Source of the DNA: Flavobacteriales bacterium
GTDB taxonomy: Bacteria; Bacteroidota; Bacteroidia; Flavobacteriales; UBA1820
Reading direction: 5' to 3'
NCBI GenBank assembly: GCA_003150615.1
Contig: QALN01000001.1
Span: 16,931 to 80,930 of the forward strand
DNA length: 64,000 nucleotides
The position numbers and the translations under genes were made by a program. The notes under the pieces were generated by a model. The model was given only the letters and a program-made list of their open reading frames with translations. It had not been told where the DNA came from and ran no database searches. Positions 61,174 to 64,000 of this stretch are shown here, one piece after another (positions within the stretch are counted from its first letter, which is position 1; every line of letters begins with the position of its first letter).

Positions 61174-61656
61174 TCACAGGGTGGCCAGCTCCATGATATT
61201 GTAGTTGTCGGTTATGTACTGCTCTACTGCAGAATGGTCTATGGCGTAGGAACTGCCTTCGTCAAGGGGTATCACGCTCATGTTGTTTTTCTGTATTATA
61301 TCCGACACCGTTTCCGATTCCACTGGTAACGACGCTGTCTGTTTTTCGTTCGCTGAGGTATATTCCGAAGTGTACTCCTGTTGTATGGACGCCAGTATGT
61401 AAGATGTTTCATCCTGTGTGTACGATATTTCCGGGGAGAGGGCGGTATCTGAGTGGTCGAGTACTTTTACGGAGAATATAACTCCTGTCATCACTGCGGC
61501 AACTGCGGCAATCCTCACGGCGTACATGCGTATGGTCTTCCGTTTTCCGGCTTTTTCCCTTTCGGCTATTTTTGCCGTAATCCTTCTTTCGAAATCGGCG
61601 AAATAGTTTTCGGGGATGTCAAATACGGGTTCTTTTATTTCTTCCGGTGTTTCCAT
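61174..61656 (-). CDS. Putative anti-sigma factor, single-pass membrane protein
   Basis: A 160-residue protein with a hydrophilic cytoplasmic N-terminus (about 1-45, including PENYFADFERRITAKIAERE), one membrane segment (about 45-65), and a periplasmic tail of about 95 residues. No zinc-finger anti-sigma motif (HxxxCxxC) is visible, so it is a non-ZAS type. Its place between an ECF sigma gene (27 bases upstream) and a periplasmic protein gene supports an anti-sigma role. Sequence alone is weak. Confidence 0.6.
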   Translation of the reverse strand: METPEEIKEPVFDIPENYFADFERRITAKIAEREKAGKRKTIRMYAVRIAAVAAVMTGVIFSVKVLDHSDTALSPEISYTQDETSYILASIQQEYTSEYTSANEKQTASLPVESETVSDIIQKNNMSVIPLDEGSSYAIDHSAVEQYITDNYNIMELATL

Positions 61657-61682
61657 TTTTTTCTTCTTGCGATGTCGTTTGT

Positions 61683-62246
61683 TCAGATGTTTTCAGCCGT
61701 TTTGTTTACGTACAGGCGGATTTTTTCCACCGCGATGTGGTATGAGGCTTTCAACGCCCCTTCGCTCGTGCCCAGTATCTCGCTTATTTCGCGGTATTTC
61801 AGTCCGTCGAAGTGTTTCATCGAGAATACCACCTGCTGCATTTTGGGCAGTGAGCGTATGGCCTGCATGGTCAGGCTGTTGATGCGTTCCGTTTCTTCCT
61901 CGCTGCGTATGCCGTCCGTTTCCGTGTCGGCCAGGTCCAGATCGTCTAGCGGAACCTGTGCCAGACGCGCTTTTTCTTTCAGAAAGCTCATGGTTTCGTT
62001 GGTCGCTATACGGTATATCCACGAGGTGAGAGCGGAGTCTTCTTTCAGTTTGTCAAGCCCGTCCCAGGCTTTTATGAACGTGTTTTGCAGTATGTCGTCC
62101 GTATCGTGATGGCCTGCCACCATTCTGCGGATAAAACAGTACAGAGGACGTGAAAACTTCCTTACGACAAGCCCGAATGCCTTTTCGCGTCCGCGGCTCT
62201 GGCGGAAAAGAGCCATTATCTGTACGTCGTCTGTTTCCGATAACAT
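61683..62246 (-). CDS. ECF-type RNA polymerase sigma factor
   Basis: A 187-residue sigma-70 family factor of the extracytoplasmic-function group. Region 2 is seen in FSRPLYCFIRRMVAGHHDTDDILQNTF-type sequence at about 28-55 (ends FSRPLY and QNTFIKAWDGL), and region 4 in FDGLKYREISEILGTSEGALK at about 144-165 with its helix-turn-helix. It has the length typical of ECF factors. It heads a three-gene operon with the membrane protein and periplasmic effector. Its own promoter could not be defined, but a repeat lies upstream (62338-62488). Confidence 0.9.
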   Translation of the reverse strand: MLSETDDVQIMALFRQSRGREKAFGLVVRKFSRPLYCFIRRMVAGHHDTDDILQNTFIKAWDGLDKLKEDSALTSWIYRIATNETMSFLKEKARLAQVPLDDLDLADTETDGIRSEEETERINSLTMQAIRSLPKMQQVVFSMKHFDGLKYREISEILGTSEGALKASYHIAVEKIRLYVNKTAENI

Positions 62247-62337
62247 GGTTCTTTATTTGGTTACCGCCTGTTTTCCGTTTTCTGTAGATAAGACGTAAAC
62301 AGACGCAAAAGGTTTAATAAATCGGCGGTGATTTTTA

Positions 62338-62488
62338 TTTTAAACTTCGCGGCCATAGCCCGCAGGCATAGCCTGTTTGATATTGAATGTCTGTTGTTAA
62401 TATCTGTCCGGTGATGCCACTGACAACGCTTCGCCTCGGCATAAGCAAAACAAGTTTTGCTTCCGCATCCGGCTTGCAGTTTATTTTA
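62338..62488. repeat. Dispersed palindromic intergenic repeat, copy D
   Basis: Reverse-orientation copy matching C (37.2 kb): on the minus strand it begins taaaataaactgcaa, continues into a roughly 75-base variable centre, then ggacagatattaac, cagacattcaatatcaaa, the hairpin CAGGC-TAT-GCCTG, and ends gaagtttaaa. The first 15 bases include the last two codons and stop codon of mtaB. It lies between mtaB and the sigma factor gene. Confidence 0.88.
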
Positions 62489-63782
62489 CAAGGGAGCAGG
62501 TTATCTCCCCTTCCGCATCCGCACCATCCAGGCGCACGTTGCGTATGGTATTTGCTAGTCCGTCTTCCCACGGGAGGCGTACCTTGACATAATTGTCGGT
62601 AAAACCGCTTATCATCCCGTCTTTGTTTTCGCTTTCAAACAGTACTGGACGCACCGAGCCCAGCTGGCTGCGGTAAAACGCCGCTTTTTTCCTCCCGCCC
62701 AGAAGGTGCAGGACTTTGCTGCGTTTGGCGCGCACTTTTCCCGGAACGCTTCCCGCCATGGACCATGCCGGAGTGTTTTCCCTTTCCGAATATGTGAATA
62801 TGTGCAGGTAAGAAACCTCGAGCGACGATATAAACCTGTAAGTCTCTTCGAAATTCGCCTCGGTCTCGCCGGGAAAACCTACTATCACGTCCGCGCCGAT
62901 ACATGCGTGCGGCATAAGTTCCTTTATTTTTTCTATGCGGCTGCGGTAAAGGGGCGTCAGGTAACGGCGTTTCATCGCGCGCAGAATGTCGTCGCACCCG
63001 CTTTGCAGCGGTATGTGGAAATGCGGCATGAATTTGTCGCCCGAAGCGATGTATTCGAGTATTTCGTCCGTTATAAGGTTCGGCTCGATGGACGAGATGC
63101 GTACCCGGCGAAGGCCTTCCACATTGTCTAAAGCTTTGACAAGGTCGAAAAATTTCTGCCCGGTGTCCAGCCCGCGTCCCCAGTCGCCTGTGTTGACGCC
63201 GGTGAGCACTATTTCATAGGTTCCTGCAGCCACTATTTTTTCGGCATTGGCTATTACGCTTTCCAACGGCTGGCTTCGGGATTTTCCCCGTGCCAGCGGT
63301 ATGGTGCAATATGTACAGCGGTAGTCGCATCCGTCCTGTATTTTGAGAAAAGCGCGCGTGCGTTCCGAGAGGGAGTAAGACCCGTCATACGTGTCCAATT
63401 CCGATATGTCGCAGCTGTGTACCTGAGTGGCAGGTGCCTTTTCTAGCGACGAGAGGTATTCCGTTATTTTGAATTTGTCCTTCGCGCCTAGTACCAGGTC
63501 TACGCCTCCCGTACGGCTTATTTCGTCGGGGTTTGTCTGGGCGTAACAACCTACCGCTATTATGTAGGCTTCGGGGTTTCGTTTTAGGATGCCGTGTACC
63601 AGGTACCGGAAACGCTTGTCGGCATTGTCGGTTACGGTACAGGTGTTGATGACGTATATGTCAGCCTTTTCCTCCCATTGCATGCGCCGGTACCCGGCAG
63701 CTTCGAACGTGCGGGCGATGGTGGATGTTTCTGCGAAGTTGAGTTTGCATCCGAGGGTGTAAAAGGCTACGGTCCTGTCCAT
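62481..63782 (-). CDS. mtaB: tRNA t6A37 methylthiotransferase, MtaB type
   Basis: Radical-SAM methylthiotransferase, 433 residues, that adds a methylthio group to t6A37 of tRNA. The MiaB-like N-terminal domain carries Cys12, Cys48 and Cys79. The radical-SAM [4Fe-4S] triad is Cys152, Cys156, Cys159 (GCDYRCTYC). A TRAM domain is at the C-terminus (about 370-433). The LGCKLNFAE N-terminus separates it from MiaB and RimO and fits MtaB. The start is the ATG at 63782; a 65-codon in-frame extension upstream is not conserved-looking. The last codons fall within the repeat, which also supplies the stop. Confidence 0.93.
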   Translation of the reverse strand: MDRTVAFYTLGCKLNFAETSTIARTFEAAGYRRMQWEEKADIYVINTCTVTDNADKRFRYLVHGILKRNPEAYIIAVGCYAQTNPDEISRTGGVDLVLGAKDKFKITEYLSSLEKAPATQVHSCDISELDTYDGSYSLSERTRAFLKIQDGCDYRCTYCTIPLARGKSRSQPLESVIANAEKIVAAGTYEIVLTGVNTGDWGRGLDTGQKFFDLVKALDNVEGLRRVRISSIEPNLITDEILEYIASGDKFMPHFHIPLQSGCDDILRAMKRRYLTPLYRSRIEKIKELMPHACIGADVIVGFPGETEANFEETYRFISSLEVSYLHIFTYSERENTPAWSMAGSVPGKVRAKRSKVLHLLGGRKKAAFYRSQLGSVRPVLFESENKDGMISGFTDNYVKVRLPWEDGLANTIRNVRLDGADAEGEITCSLVK

Positions 63783-63809
63783 TTTGTCTATATGCCGTTT
63801 ATGGCAATG

Positions 63810-63817
63810 CAAAGTTA
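63810..63817 (-). promoter_or_regulatory. Candidate -7 box for mtaB
   Basis: Minus-strand TAACTTTG, exact -7 match, 28 bases before the ATG at 63782. The remaining bases to the window end hold no recognisable gene. Confidence 0.4.
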
Positions 63818-64000
63818 CTACAAAAAAGTGAAATGCGGAAAGATATAGTGATAGAATTGAGTTACAAGGGTTTTGGTTGAAGTGGCGATAATCCGTGAAG
63901 CCATTACAATCCCTGCCGAAGCCAAATCCTGACGCCGCTACGTTACTTGTTCGTAACCATGCCCGAAAATGCGACAAACGGGTACGAATAGCGAAACAAG

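Noticed and set aside
63783..63977. A 65-codon N-terminal extension of mtaB
   Set aside because: The family N-terminus starts at the ATG at 63782; the extension includes the -7 box.
1..64000. CRISPR arrays or restriction-modification or toxin-antitoxin systems
   Set aside because: No array of regularly spaced direct repeats with unique spacers was seen, and no matching protein families. The 51-bp array has no spacers.

Overview
The window looks like a chromosomal stretch of a gut-type Bacteroidales bacterium, most likely in or near the Rikenellaceae/Alistipes group (an inference, family level only). The evidence is many Bacteroidetes-specific genes: the omega-like RpoZ, DUF4492 ahead of cydAB, DUF4271 ahead of hemD, a PCMD lipoprotein paired with a barrel, a small Hc1 histone-like protein, and a carboxypeptidase-regulatory TonB-type barrel. 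The Bacteroidetes -7 promoter box TAnnTTTG (CAAAnnTA on the other strand) recurs just upstream of many starts, and there are almost no Shine-Dalgarno sites. GC looks near 50 percent, yet ATA is the dominant Ile codon. About 60 genes are supported, mostly housekeeping, with no rRNA, CRISPR or complete mobile element.

Layout. 1-10.5 kb: tgt, LptF/G permease, EamA transporter, smpB, nth, degenerate M23 envelope protein, GH3-family protein, purD, nhaA with a structured leader, and a DUF1648 protein. 10.5-15 kb (minus strand): acyltransferase, trxA, rubredoxin-first rubrerythrin, and a large outer-membrane barrel. 15.4-20.6 kb: bamD-rpoZ, tRNA-Gln(CTG), and a Wza/Wzz-like polysaccharide export pair. 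20.8-24 kb: a surface-antigen barrel and an orphan protein resembling the C-terminal half of a phage tape-measure protein. 24-27 kb: the DUF4492-cydA-cydB terminal oxidase operon. 27.4-35 kb: Ca2+-type P-ATPase coupled to a metallo-beta-lactamase-fold hydrolase, menaquinone genes menI and menF separated and flanked by repeats, an ECF-S-like membrane protein, a phosphoribosyltransferase and a DUF362 protein.

35-45 kb: a frameshifted sugar O-acyltransferase, small barrels, M48 peptidase, Hc1, a PCMD/barrel pair, TetR, a CPA-type K+/H+ antiporter and a second EamA. 45-57 kb: membrane-anchored EEP phosphatase/nuclease, LOG, guaA, a LysM plus periplasmic-binding-fold protein, GT39-like glycosyltransferase, DUF4271-hemD, a degenerate hemerythrin-like protein with a LuxR regulator, alpha/beta hydrolase, rnhA-rnpA. 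57-64 kb: B12-dependent ribonucleotide reductase nrdJ, an ECF sigma/anti-sigma/periplasmic effector operon, and mtaB.

Genes that work together: cydAB with menaquinone synthesis (menI, menF), rubrerythrin and thioredoxin suggest a microaerotolerant anaerobe. lptG-type permease, bamD, barrels and the M23-like protein serve the outer envelope.

The most unusual items are a dispersed palindromic intergenic repeat family (33.1, 37.2 and 62.3 kb, with related 51-bp tandem units at 31.7 kb), one copy of which supplies the mtaB stop codon; the orphan tape-measure-like gene; the structured nhaA leader; and the ECF operon whose effector joins a TonB-plug-like segment to a Spy/CpxP-like helical domain.
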